This document shows positions 1 to 7,241 of a DNA stretch of 64,000 bases, piece by piece. The stretch is from the NCBI GenBank assembly GCA_014378195.1, contig JACMOC010000072.1, positions 124,001-188,000 on the forward strand, in the 5' to 3' direction. The stretch comes from Oligoflexus sp. Lineage in GTDB: Bacteria > Bdellovibrionota_B > Oligoflexia > Oligoflexales > Oligoflexaceae. Both the position numbers and the translations under genes were made by a program. The stretch's first letter is position 1, and every line of letters begins with the position of its first letter. The notes beneath the pieces are model-generated. The model had not been told where the DNA came from. It was given only the letters and a program-made list of their open reading frames with translations, and did not search any database.

Positions 1-304
1 ACTGTCCACCGACCAGAAACAGAGCCCAGATGTCAGCGGTGCTTGAGTGATTGGCAACCATTACGTAGGGCTCGCCATCGACAGGCGGGAGATTCTCGCG
101 ACCTCGCACCTCGTGCGTCCACGCCGGCCCAAGTGCGAAGAGTGTTCGGCCCCAGGCTACAGCCACGTTGTGGCAAGCCTCCGAAGTGCGATTCGGCTTA
201 AACAGCCTATGATACGCGTAGACTATAGAGATCCAGGTAAATAAAACGCAGGTCGTGAGGATGAAAAGTATCCAAAAATAACCTGCCAGGACATATTTTA
301 GCAT
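1..304 (-). CDS. plsC: 1-acyl-sn-glycerol-3-phosphate acyltransferase, partial (PlsC family)
   Basis: Only the N-terminal ~101 residues are in the window; the gene runs off the left edge. The protein starts MLKYVLAGYFWILF with a hydrophobic segment at about residues 5-25, then continues to VANHSSTADIWAL near residue 90, the HX4D acyltransferase motif that holds the catalytic His and Asp. The family transfers an acyl chain to lysophosphatidic acid at the inner membrane in phospholipid synthesis. The ATG lies 5 nt after the coaBC stop, so the two genes are probably cotranscribed. The ribosome site is weak (TTGGA). The identification rests on the motif, the membrane anchor and the spacing. Confidence 0.8.
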   Translation of the reverse strand, partial: MLKYVLAGYFWILFILTTCVLFTWISIVYAYHRLFKPNRTSEACHNVAVAWGRTLFALGPAWTHEVRGRENLPPVDGEPYVMVANHSSTADIWALFLVGGQ

Positions 305-309
305 TCCAA

Positions 310-1476
310 TTATCCCAGTAAATTTTTGGCGTCATGCACGAGAAAGCGCGCAATGGCGTCTTTGCTGTCAAGATTTTGAGTGGGCGTTTGTTGAGGACGC
401 CAGATATCAGCCCTATGGGTATTCGCGGACAAATTCTGCAGCTGGTTCATGACTAGGTGACTAAGACTGTACTTGCTCAGATAAAGTTGGGCAAGTTCTG
501 TTGAAGCTGGCGAAGTTTCCAGTTTGAACCCGACTTTGAAACGCAAAGGAGACGTCACTGAGGCAATGATTTTCGGTGTCGCTTGAAACGTCACGGACAG
601 GTCTTCCGTTGAACGTATTTTGCCCGTTTTTTTCTCGGTGGGAACAAAATCCAAAACTGATGCTGCAAAGACCGCGCCCTGAATTCCTGTCTGTTCCACA
701 TCTTTCACAGCCGAACCCATCTGTTGATTGGTGTCCACTGGGATCAGCTTTGTGTAGGTTTTGGGAATGATTGGACACGGGCCTTGAACCACCGCCGTCT
801 GAAATCCCTGCCGATAAAATTCTTCGGCCACGCGCGAGCCGAGCGCTCCGGATGAATAGTTGGAAATGTAGCGCACATCATCGATATAGCCGCGGGTGGT
901 ACCCATGGTAACAAGGATTTGTTGATGACGACGGTTGATAGCATGCGCAACTTCGTCGGCAAGGATCGCAGGTTCCGGGAACTTTTGTTTTCCCTCTTCG
1001 CGACGCGCTCCGAAAAACTGGCAATACATGGCGAGCTTTTTCAGGTTCTCCTGAACAAAGGGCGATTCGTACATGCTGTCGTGCATGTTCGCCACGATAA
1101 ATACGGGCTTTTTCATACCGAGATAAGACGCGACAAGCGCCGATGCGGGAGTGTCCGTAATTCCGCCCGCAATCTTAGCGAGCATGCTGGCGGAAGCGGG
1201 TGCAATGACGAGGGCGTCGCCAAGAGAGATATGCGACGCTGATCCTTCGAATCCCGTACGGCACGGAGCAGCAGCGGCCCATGAAAGTGCTGTTTCGGTG
1301 GCAAAAAGTGATCCGCCCTGTGTAAGCCACGGTTGGACTGAGGCGCCGAGGCGCCTGAGAGATCTGAGGAATCGAACGCTTTCAACGGCGCCGATAGATC
1401 CGGCAATGATCACATCGATGGTCTTGCCGGCTAAAGCATCCGAGGATAACTTTACTGTGAGATCATTCGAAACCAT
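310..1476 (-). CDS. coaBC: CoaBC-like bifunctional phosphopantothenoylcysteine decarboxylase / phosphopantothenate-cysteine ligase, divergent CoaC half
   Basis: 388 aa, close to the usual ~400. The N-terminal half (about 15-180) has the flavoprotein fold, including the histidine in SHISLGDALVIAPASA (His82). The C-terminal half (from about 185) has the CoaB ligase signatures TRGYIDDVRYISNYSSG and AASVLDFVPTEKKTGKI. CoaBC makes 4'-phosphopantetheine for coenzyme A in two steps in the cytoplasm. Oddities: the CoaC PAMN motif reads ANMH (129-132), and the usual ACG loop with its cysteine is replaced by GARREEGKQKFPEP (156-169). The ATG at 1476 is preferred over the in-frame GTG at 1482 because GGAG sits 5 nt upstream of it. 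It precedes plsC. Confidence 0.82.
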   Translation of the reverse strand: MVSNDLTVKLSSDALAGKTIDVIIAGSIGAVESVRFLRSLRRLGASVQPWLTQGGSLFATETALSWAAAAPCRTGFEGSASHISLGDALVIAPASASMLAKIAGGITDTPASALVASYLGMKKPVFIVANMHDSMYESPFVQENLKKLAMYCQFFGARREEGKQKFPEPAILADEVAHAINRRHQQILVTMGTTRGYIDDVRYISNYSSGALGSRVAEEFYRQGFQTAVVQGPCPIIPKTYTKLIPVDTNQQMGSAVKDVEQTGIQGAVFAASVLDFVPTEKKTGKIRSTEDLSVTFQATPKIIASVTSPLRFKVGFKLETSPASTELAQLYLSKYSLSHLVMNQLQNLSANTHRADIWRPQQTPTQNLDSKDAIARFLVHDAKNLLG

Positions 1477-1678
1477 CAGCACTCCTGCGGTTCTAGGCGC
1501 TTAAATGAAAGGCTCACTATACGGCGCGAGTGGAAACTCGTCCAAGTGAAATTAGGGCTGTCATGTGGGGCATTATGAAAATGGAAGGCACTCAACGCAG
1601 AAATGAACAAAGGAGCTCGAACCATAGGCTTGTTAAACAAGTCCACAGACGATCTCCCCACATTCAAAAACTCTAGAC

Positions 1679-1852
1679 TTAGACGCTTGCTTTGGCAGCT
1701 GCGATAGCAGCTTTTTCGCCAGCGTTTGGCATGTTCAACTTCAAGCTTGGAGCTGTTGAACCGACAATACGGAGTTTATTTTTACGTTTTTTGCCCGCAC
1801 GAGCTTTGTTCAGCTTGCGACGTACTTTTGATTTTTTCGTTGGAGAAGCCAT
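1679..1852 (-). CDS. Small highly basic protein (57 aa), unknown
   Basis: The protein begins MASPTKKSKVRRKLNKARAG and stays Lys/Arg-rich for about 32 residues. A neutral, Ala-rich tail ends EKAAIAAAKASV. The ATG at 1852 has a strong ribosome site (AGAGGAAAACATC then ATG); the longer frame upstream has none. The composition fits a nucleic-acid-binding or ribosome-associated protein, but no family was recognised. A second small protein starting MAS and rich in basic residues lies at 3492-3629. It is oriented the same way as coaBC but separated from it by about 200 nt, in which no gene was seen. Confidence 0.7.
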   Translation of the reverse strand: MASPTKKSKVRRKLNKARAGKKRKNKLRIVGSTAPSLKLNMPNAGEKAAIAAAKASV

Positions 1853-2029
1853 GATGTTTTCCTCTCGACTCTTAGCCAAATGCCACATAGGTCGGAGGAC
1901 AGTAGTCCATCTCCCAGACCTTGGCAAGGCAAAATCAGTCTAGTGCTTGAGTTCTAGAAATGCGGAGAATTCTTTCCGTCCGCTCCTGTGTTCTATAGAA
2001 TAAAGTCTGCTAGCGTTCAAGGAGTAGCT

Positions 2030-2653
2030 ATGAAAATTTATGTCGTTTTGGCTTCAGTTCTTCTTTTTAGTCCTGTTATTGCCCAAGCTCAGACAGACGA
2101 CCCAGTCGATAAAAACGTCGGAGGTCCGTATGTCGGTGGTCAGTTTGTCGTTGGACAAGGCGTTAAAGTCGGTGATAGCTCTCCCGGGGTTGCGTACCTT
2201 ATCGGCGCGGACGTTGGGTATGTGGTGAAGCGCGACACATGGAATCGCATAGAATTAGGTCTAGAACTCAGTACTGGTAAAGCAAGCTACAAAGACAAAG
2301 ATTTTAAAGAAGACGTCGATTTGAATCTCAATCTCGTAACCATGGTTAAAGCTGGGTACGGATATAGTCTTGGAGGACATTCCTTCGGAGTGTTCCGCGC
2401 CGGTGTAGGTATTGCTCAGGCGAGTTATGACGGCAAATCGGATCTAGGACCGAAGGTTAATGGGGGCTCTAGCACCGGGGTCGCCACGCTATTGGCATGG
2501 GACGCAGTCATTCCGGCAAGTGACGCGCTCGATTTCACCTTTGGTGTGAGTTGGCGGACGGTAAATTTCAACTTCAAAGATCTGCCAAATAACCAGGGTT
2601 CCTATCAGCTTAACATCCCCGCAGTTTATGCAGGGGCGCGCGTTAAACTTTAA
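2030..2653 (+). CDS. Outer-membrane beta-barrel protein (OmpW/OmpA-barrel-like), function unknown
   Basis: 207 aa. A signal peptide (MKIYVVLASVLLFSPVIAQA, likely cut before QTDD) is followed by alternating hydrophobic strands with many Gly and aromatic residues (GPYVGGQFVVGQG, LVTMVKAGYGYSLGG, VYAGARVKL). This is typical of a small 8-stranded barrel. The start at 2030 is chosen because AAGGAG lies 5 nt upstream; the earlier in-frame start at 1988 lacks a ribosome site and would spoil the signal peptide. The stop codon overlaps the stop of the converging GNAT gene. A precise family was not identified. Confidence 0.75.
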   Translation: MKIYVVLASVLLFSPVIAQAQTDDPVDKNVGGPYVGGQFVVGQGVKVGDSSPGVAYLIGADVGYVVKRDTWNRIELGLELSTGKASYKDKDFKEDVDLNLNLVTMVKAGYGYSLGGHSFGVFRAGVGIAQASYDGKSDLGPKVNGGSSTGVATLLAWDAVIPASDALDFTFGVSWRTVNFNFKDLPNNQGSYQLNIPAVYAGARVKL

Positions 2654-3249
2654 ACACGTTCCGGTTCAGAGGCCTCCCATACGTAAAACGCAGGTCTACC
2701 TGCCTGGCGTATGAGAGGCTCTTTTCGTTTACTCGTGTCTTTTTGCTGGAGTGATACAGGTCGGAAACCAAACCGTTCAAAAAGACTGAGTGCTTGACTC
2801 ATATCGTGCGTCGTTTCCAGATAGAGCCGCTTATAGTTAAAACTGAGAGCAGTATCGATAGCCGCGTTAAGAAGTTTCATGCCGAGACCTTGGCCTCTAT
2901 GCACCGGATCGACAGTGAGTTCCCGGATCTCGCCTATTCCCTCCTCGGGATCCAAACCGGCGAACGATACGATGCCCACGCCGCCCACAACTGACTCCGA
3001 TTGGGTATCCATTAGGACTAAATAGATCAAGCCATCATGATCATAACTGGCATAAAAATTGTCGAGTTTACGCAGGGTGGCTCCGAGTTCGGCACCGCCT
3101 TCAGGCAATTTAAACAAGGTCTTGCGAATCACCTGGACGGTCTGCTCCTCAAGGGCTCGACTGAGAGGCAGCACAAAATATCTTTCATGACTGGTTGAAC
3201 CCGTGGGGAATCTTCGATCAAAATCTGTAGGGCAGGCCAACATTTCCAT
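2650..3249 (-). CDS. GNAT-family N-acetyltransferase
   Basis: 199 aa. The acetyl-CoA-binding motif A is visible as LTVDPVHRGQGLGMKLLNAA (about 111-130), preceded by the strand VVGGVGIVSFAG. It is followed by LYLETTHDMSQALSLFERFGF, the usual motif B region ending in a [YF]E[KR].GF-like turn. The family moves an acetyl group from acetyl-CoA to an amine; the substrate cannot be told. About 65 residues precede the core, a little more than a minimal GNAT. The ATG has GAGG 6 nt upstream. It converges on and overlaps the barrel gene by 4 nt. Confidence 0.85.
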   Translation of the reverse strand: MEMLACPTDFDRRFPTGSTSHERYFVLPLSRALEEQTVQVIRKTLFKLPEGGAELGATLRKLDNFYASYDHDGLIYLVLMDTQSESVVGGVGIVSFAGLDPEEGIGEIRELTVDPVHRGQGLGMKLLNAAIDTALSFNYKRLYLETTHDMSQALSLFERFGFRPVSLQQKDTSKRKEPLIRQAGRPAFYVWEASEPERV

Positions 3250-3369
3250 CCATTACCTCAGAATGAGAGAGCCGGACTCTTAACGCTCAGCTGAGCTAGG
3301 TGAACTTTTGTTCGTTGAATTTAGAATGTCAATGAGTGTACCAGCTTTTCTCTGTTTGTCAAAAAGCTC

Positions 3370-3398
3370 TTGACTTTGAAGGCCTCCACTCGTAGTTT
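3370..3398 (+). promoter_or_regulatory. Possible sigma-70 promoter for the 45-aa basic protein
   Basis: TTGACT at 3370-3375, a 17-nt spacer, then TAGTTT at 3393-3398, about 95 nt before the ATG at 3492. The -35 element is good and the -10 is weak. It sits in the 242-nt space (3250-3491) between the divergent GNAT gene and the basic-protein gene, where no other gene was seen. Confidence 0.3.
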
Positions 3399-3491
3399 CG
3401 ACGTCTCTTTGCTAACTGCTTCAAAGCAGTGACAGTCGTGGCATTCGATCTGACTGAGACATACTCTTGGTTGTTTTTTAAGAGGTTCAAA

Positions 3492-3629
3492 ATGGCTAGC
3501 GTTCGTAAGAATCGTCCGCCCCGTAACAGACGTAAAACTGCGAAATTCCGCGCTGCAAAAAAAGCTCGCGTAGTCCGCAAACGTAAGAAAAGCCCTCACG
3601 GCAAACGCGGTGGAATCATCCGTTCTTAA
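3492..3629 (+). CDS. Small highly basic protein (45 aa), unknown
   Basis: The protein starts MASVRKNRPPRNRRKTAKFR and ends GKRGGIIRS; more than 40 percent of residues are Arg or Lys. The start at 3492 has AAGAGGT 5 nt upstream, and the longer in-frame start at 3429 has no ribosome site. Such composition suggests RNA, ribosome or DNA binding, as in small ribosomal proteins, but it matches none that I recognise. It shares the MAS start and charge bias with the protein at 1679-1852, though the two do not align well beyond that. Confidence 0.65.
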   Translation: MASVRKNRPPRNRRKTAKFRAAKKARVVRKRKKSPHGKRGGIIRS

Positions 3630-3644
3630 CGGATGAAGTTTTAC
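3616..3644 (+). terminator. Weak intrinsic terminator hairpin over the stop codon
   Basis: TCATCCG (3616-3622) pairs with CGGATGA (3630-3636) around the stop codon, followed by AGTTTTAC. A second hairpin, GCCTGG (3651-3656) with CCAGGC (3665-3670), follows and could serve pfkA on the other strand. Neither has a strong T-run. Confidence 0.4.
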
Positions 3645-3696
3645 AGGTTAGCCTGGGATTAATTCCAGGCATTCCTGCACTTCTTCGTTCTCCACT

Positions 3697-4767
3697 CTAG
3701 CGTCCGACACACACTCCTATCGCCTCCGCTGCATTCAGATACATATCATTCGATTCTAACTGCCGATATCCATTGGAAATACTTTCGTACGTCACAGCTT
3801 GTAGTTTGTGAGCTCGCATCACTACGACCTTGGCAAAATCACCATTTAAAGCCATATCAACCGCTTTCACACCGTAAAGCGTCCCGAGTATTCGATCACG
3901 GGGGCAGGGTTCGCCACCGCGTTGTATATGACCTAACACAGTAATCCTTGAGTCACTTCCACTGATCTCGGATAGCTTGTCAGCGACAACTTGGCCTATT
4001 CCGCCTAGGTTTCTTTTTCCTGAAGGTCTTACCTGGTAAATTTTATCCTGACCCTCTTCGTGCGCCCCTTCCGCAACAACAACTACGCTGTAATGATGCC
4101 CGAGCTTGCGTCGTTCTTCTATCTTTGCGAGAATGGCGTTGTAGTTGAAGGGGATTTCAGGGAGCAGAATCACGTGAGCGCCACTGGCGATCCCACTGTG
4201 AAGGGCAATGTGCCCTGCATGCCGGCCCATAACCTCAAGCACCATAATACGGTCATGGGATTCCGCAGTCGATTGAAGTCGTATAATCGCTTCGCTGGCG
4301 ACCTCTACCGCTGTTTCAAAGCCAGTGGTGAAATCGGCATTGATCAAATCGTTATCGATCGTTTTGGGGATACCGATGATATTGAGGCCCAGTTGAATAA
4401 ACTGATTCGCGATGCGCTGGGTGCCATCCCCTCCAATAACGATCACACAGTCGAGACCAAGCTCGTGGTAAGCCTCAACGACCTTCTGGCTTTTTTCGCA
4501 GGTCTTGGGATCTTGCCCAGGTTTCAGTTTGAACGGGTTCCCCGAATTACTGGTGCCAAGGATAGTGCCCCCACGATTCAAAATTCCTGAAACGTCTTTG
4601 AGTCCAAGAGGGCGAATTTTATAAGGCCGGACCATCAAGCCGTTGAAGCTGTCTTCGATGCCTACGACCTCATGGCCAAGAGTTGCCGACGCATAACGAA
4701 CGATGGCACGAATCACACTGTTGAGACCCGGGCAGTCGCCCCCTCCCGTACTGAGTCCGATCTTCAC
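3697..4767 (-). CDS. pfkA: 6-phosphofructokinase, ATP-type by signature
   Basis: 356 aa from a GTG start at 4767, which has AAGGAG 5 nt upstream; the longer frame to 4857 begins with non-family sequence. The protein opens directly with the family motif IGLSTGGGDCPGLN. It phosphorylates fructose 6-phosphate at C1 in glycolysis, in the cytoplasm. Visible motifs: GGDGT (112-116), PKTIDNDL (134-141) with the catalytic Asp, and MGRHAGHIAL (180-189). Gly in GGDGT points to ATP rather than pyrophosphate as donor, while Lys in PKTIDND is the residue seen in PPi enzymes and in some group III ATP enzymes. A class II aldolase for the next step is at 57621-58658. Confidence 0.92.
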   Translation of the reverse strand: MKIGLSTGGGDCPGLNSVIRAIVRYASATLGHEVVGIEDSFNGLMVRPYKIRPLGLKDVSGILNRGGTILGTSNSGNPFKLKPGQDPKTCEKSQKVVEAYHELGLDCVIVIGGDGTQRIANQFIQLGLNIIGIPKTIDNDLINADFTTGFETAVEVASEAIIRLQSTAESHDRIMVLEVMGRHAGHIALHSGIASGAHVILLPEIPFNYNAILAKIEERRKLGHHYSVVVVAEGAHEEGQDKIYQVRPSGKRNLGGIGQVVADKLSEISGSDSRITVLGHIQRGGEPCPRDRILGTLYGVKAVDMALNGDFAKVVVMRAHKLQAVTYESISNGYRQLESNDMYLNAAEAIGVCVGR

Positions 4768-4950
4768 ACATACTCCTTCTCTGGATAGTCGCAGCTCTGA
4801 GTTGTGGTACACTCTACCTAATGAATTTACGAGGAGCGACTCTAATATTTCATGCAACTTGATCAGGGACTATGCTCGAAATTAAGATCTTAGGGTCAGC
4901 GTTTTATTCTTGAACGGCGACGCTGGGTTAAATTTAAATGGGGTTTGACC

Positions 4951-6159
4951 GTGCCTGATGCTTCAATGCCGCAGAAAATCTTGATTGTCGATGCCGATAA
5001 ATCCGTCGCGCAGGCCCTAAAGGGGCCTCTTGAAAAGCAAGGTGTTAAAGTTGATGGCGCAAGCGATCTCGGTTCGGCGCTTTATATGTTTAACCAGGCC
5101 ATCTACCCGGTTGTGTTCATCGATATCGCGTTTGAGGAACTGCCGGGTCTGGTCCTGCTTCAAAGATGGCGTCAGCATGAGAATCCCGACAAGGCCAACG
5201 CCGGATTCATTCTGGTCTCCGGCAATCGCAACAAAGGCGATGCGGGTGAAGGTCGCCTTGTTCAAGAACTTGAAGACATCGAAATCGTCTCAAAGCCCAT
5301 CAATCCTATCGCTATACTCGGACTGCTCAAAAAATCGATGGCGACCCGCATCCGCCGTCTGAAGTTTTTGGAGGTCAGTGGGCAAACCCAAAAGCTAGCG
5401 GCAAGTTCAAAAACACATAATGCTGCCATCGAGTTTGTAAAATCGAATATGAAGGATTTTGGAATCAAAGGCCAAGATCTTCTGCGCGAAGTTTACGAAG
5501 TGCGCGAGCAATGGCAACCCGCTCTGGAAGTCGTGGATGGCATCCTCAAAATCAAAGCGGATCAGCTCAGCGCTCTGAACAATAAAGGTCGATTGCTGCT
5601 TCGTCTGGGTCAGGCCGAAGAGGCGCTTAAATTCATGGAATTAGCCGATAAACAGGCGCCTGAGAATATCGACCGTATCAACGAAATGGCGCTAGCCTAC
5701 CTTGTCGCGAAACAGCCTGATATGTCTGTTGTCAAAATGCATCAGCTCATAAAATTTCATCCGGATCGACCCGATATGAAATTTGACCTCTTTGCAAAAC
5801 TGCAGGAGTTTGGTTACGACGAGCACGCCATCAAGCTTTGTAAGGATACAACCTCACCTCTCGACGTCGTTCGACACTACAATAACAAAGGTGTGGCTTT
5901 GGCGAAGGCGAACAACACGGAGGGTGCGATTATGGAGTACGAACGCGCGCTTCAGTACTTCCCGAAGTTCAAAGAAAACTACCGTATTTTCTACAACATC
6001 GCTTTGGCTCATTTAAGTTACAAAACCCGGAGCCACTACGAAATCGCGCTCGACTACATAAAACGCTGCCTTGAACTCAATCCCAAATTCGATAAAGCAC
6101 TGAATACCAAGGAGCAGATCGAAGGTCAGCTCACAAAGACCGGCAAAAGCGCGTCTTAG
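4951..6159 (+). CDS. Response-regulator receiver domain fused to TPR repeats
   Basis: About 402 aa. The N-terminal receiver (about 8-125) has KILIVDADKS, the probable phospho-acceptor Asp in VVFIDIAFEELPG, and the conserved Lys in IVSKPI. After a linker, the C-terminal 220 residues are tetratricopeptide repeats (EALKFMELADKQAPEN, GAIMEYERALQYFPKF, IALDYIKRCLELNPKF). No DNA-binding or enzymatic output domain is present, so it probably signals by protein-protein contact. GTG at 4951 (GGGG 7 nt upstream) is favoured; TTG at 4945 and ATG at 4966 are alternatives. No histidine kinase is adjacent. Confidence 0.85.
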   Translation: MPDASMPQKILIVDADKSVAQALKGPLEKQGVKVDGASDLGSALYMFNQAIYPVVFIDIAFEELPGLVLLQRWRQHENPDKANAGFILVSGNRNKGDAGEGRLVQELEDIEIVSKPINPIAILGLLKKSMATRIRRLKFLEVSGQTQKLAASSKTHNAAIEFVKSNMKDFGIKGQDLLREVYEVREQWQPALEVVDGILKIKADQLSALNNKGRLLLRLGQAEEALKFMELADKQAPENIDRINEMALAYLVAKQPDMSVVKMHQLIKFHPDRPDMKFDLFAKLQEFGYDEHAIKLCKDTTSPLDVVRHYNNKGVALAKANNTEGAIMEYERALQYFPKFKENYRIFYNIALAHLSYKTRSHYEIALDYIKRCLELNPKFDKALNTKEQIEGQLTKTGKSAS

Positions 6160-6242
6160 GTCCTCTAAAAAAGCTTCTCGTATCGGCCATTTCCGAGGTA
6201 ATGTTAAGACCAAAGCTGGCCGATTGAAGAAGGATTTTCCCT

Positions 6243-7241
6243 ATGCAGGATTTGATAGAGCGTGCTCTCACCCGCTTTGAGACGCTCTGTGATACATGGA
6301 GCCAGGGCAACCCATTCGGAACTCTCGTTAAACTTTCGAGTTATGTCTACCTCTGGGCGCCTCCTCATGATCTTCCAACCCTTCGTGCTCCAAAAAATAT
6401 CGGGCTTACCCTCCAGGCGATCACGCATGGCAATGAAGTGGGTGGGATAAACACACTCATCGAATGTTTGTCTCTCCTGAAAACGGGGATTGTACGGCCA
6501 CAGATCACGATGGCCTTTGTTCTGGGCAATCCGAGGGGGGCATTGGCCAACCGACGGTTTCTGGAGACTGACCTCAATCGAGCCTTTCACAGCAAAGTGC
6601 AAAGCCTCGAAGGCGAGAGAGCGCGGCAACTCGAAGGGATATTGATTCAGAGCGAATACTTCCTTGATTTCCACCAAACGATAGAACCGAGTCTCAATCC
6701 ATTTTTCATCTTTCCTTACACACCGGCGGGCTTTGCTTTTGCGCGCGCAGCCCATAACGATGTCCCCATAGTCACGCATTGGGGTAAGTCCTTTTCACTG
6801 GACGGCATGTGCACCGACGAATTCGTTAATTTTAAGGGCGGGACGGGCATCACGATCGAACTTGGGAAAAAGGGCTTTGATCCCTATCAGACCGGAGTCG
6901 GCTTGCATGCCGCTCTTGGAGCAATCACGTATGTTCAGGCGAAGCTTTCCGGTCCTTGTGAAGCCACGGAATCTGAGGGGTCCTGCTTCACATGGAAAGC
7001 CACCGAGCTTTTTGAAGAAGGGATGGATCTTAAGGAAGGCCTCACCAACTTCCAGCTTATCATGGAGGGTGACGTCATCGGTACGCATGGCAAGGATCTT
7101 CTGATGGCCTCCGCGAGCGGCTATCTTCTGTTCCCTAAGTATCCGCGTGATCCGTTGGCTCCTCGAGCTCGCGAACTTTATCGTATCATCAAAAAGATTG
7201 ACGCCCGTGATTTGGGAAAGCCTGGAGTAGTTGGACTATGA
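6243..7241 (+). CDS. Succinylglutamate desuccinylase/aspartoacylase-family zinc hydrolase
   Basis: 332 aa. Zinc-carboxypeptidase-like motifs of the AstE/AspA family are present in order: HGNEVGG (62-68, His and Glu ligands), NPRGALANRRFLETDLNR (96-113, substrate-binding Arg residues), DFH (142-144, third ligand) and ITIELGKKG (203-211, likely catalytic Glu207). The family removes an acyl group from an N-acyl amino acid or a similar amide. No arginine-catabolism ast genes are nearby, so the substrate is unknown. The stop overlaps the next start (ATGA), which suggests coupled translation with the exported protein that follows. Confidence 0.82.
   Translation: MQDLIERALTRFETLCDTWSQGNPFGTLVKLSSYVYLWAPPHDLPTLRAPKNIGLTLQAITHGNEVGGINTLIECLSLLKTGIVRPQITMAFVLGNPRGALANRRFLETDLNRAFHSKVQSLEGERARQLEGILIQSEYFLDFHQTIEPSLNPFFIFPYTPAGFAFARAAHNDVPIVTHWGKSFSLDGMCTDEFVNFKGGTGITIELGKKGFDPYQTGVGLHAALGAITYVQAKLSGPCEATESEGSCFTWKATELFEEGMDLKEGLTNFQLIMEGDVIGTHGKDLLMASASGYLLFPKYPRDPLAPRARELYRIIKKIDARDLGKPGVVGL

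Noticed and set aside
47..244. Plus-strand open frame of 65 codons
   Set aside because: It lies opposite the plsC reading frame, whose HX4D motif is clearly coding on the minus strand.
1476..1667. Minus-strand frame upstream of coaBC
   Set aside because: No ribosome site, overlaps the coaBC start and resembles no family; the 200-nt gap is better seen as non-coding.
6204..6779. 191-codon minus-strand frame
   Set aside because: Antisense to the AstE-like gene, which has a full set of zinc-binding motifs.
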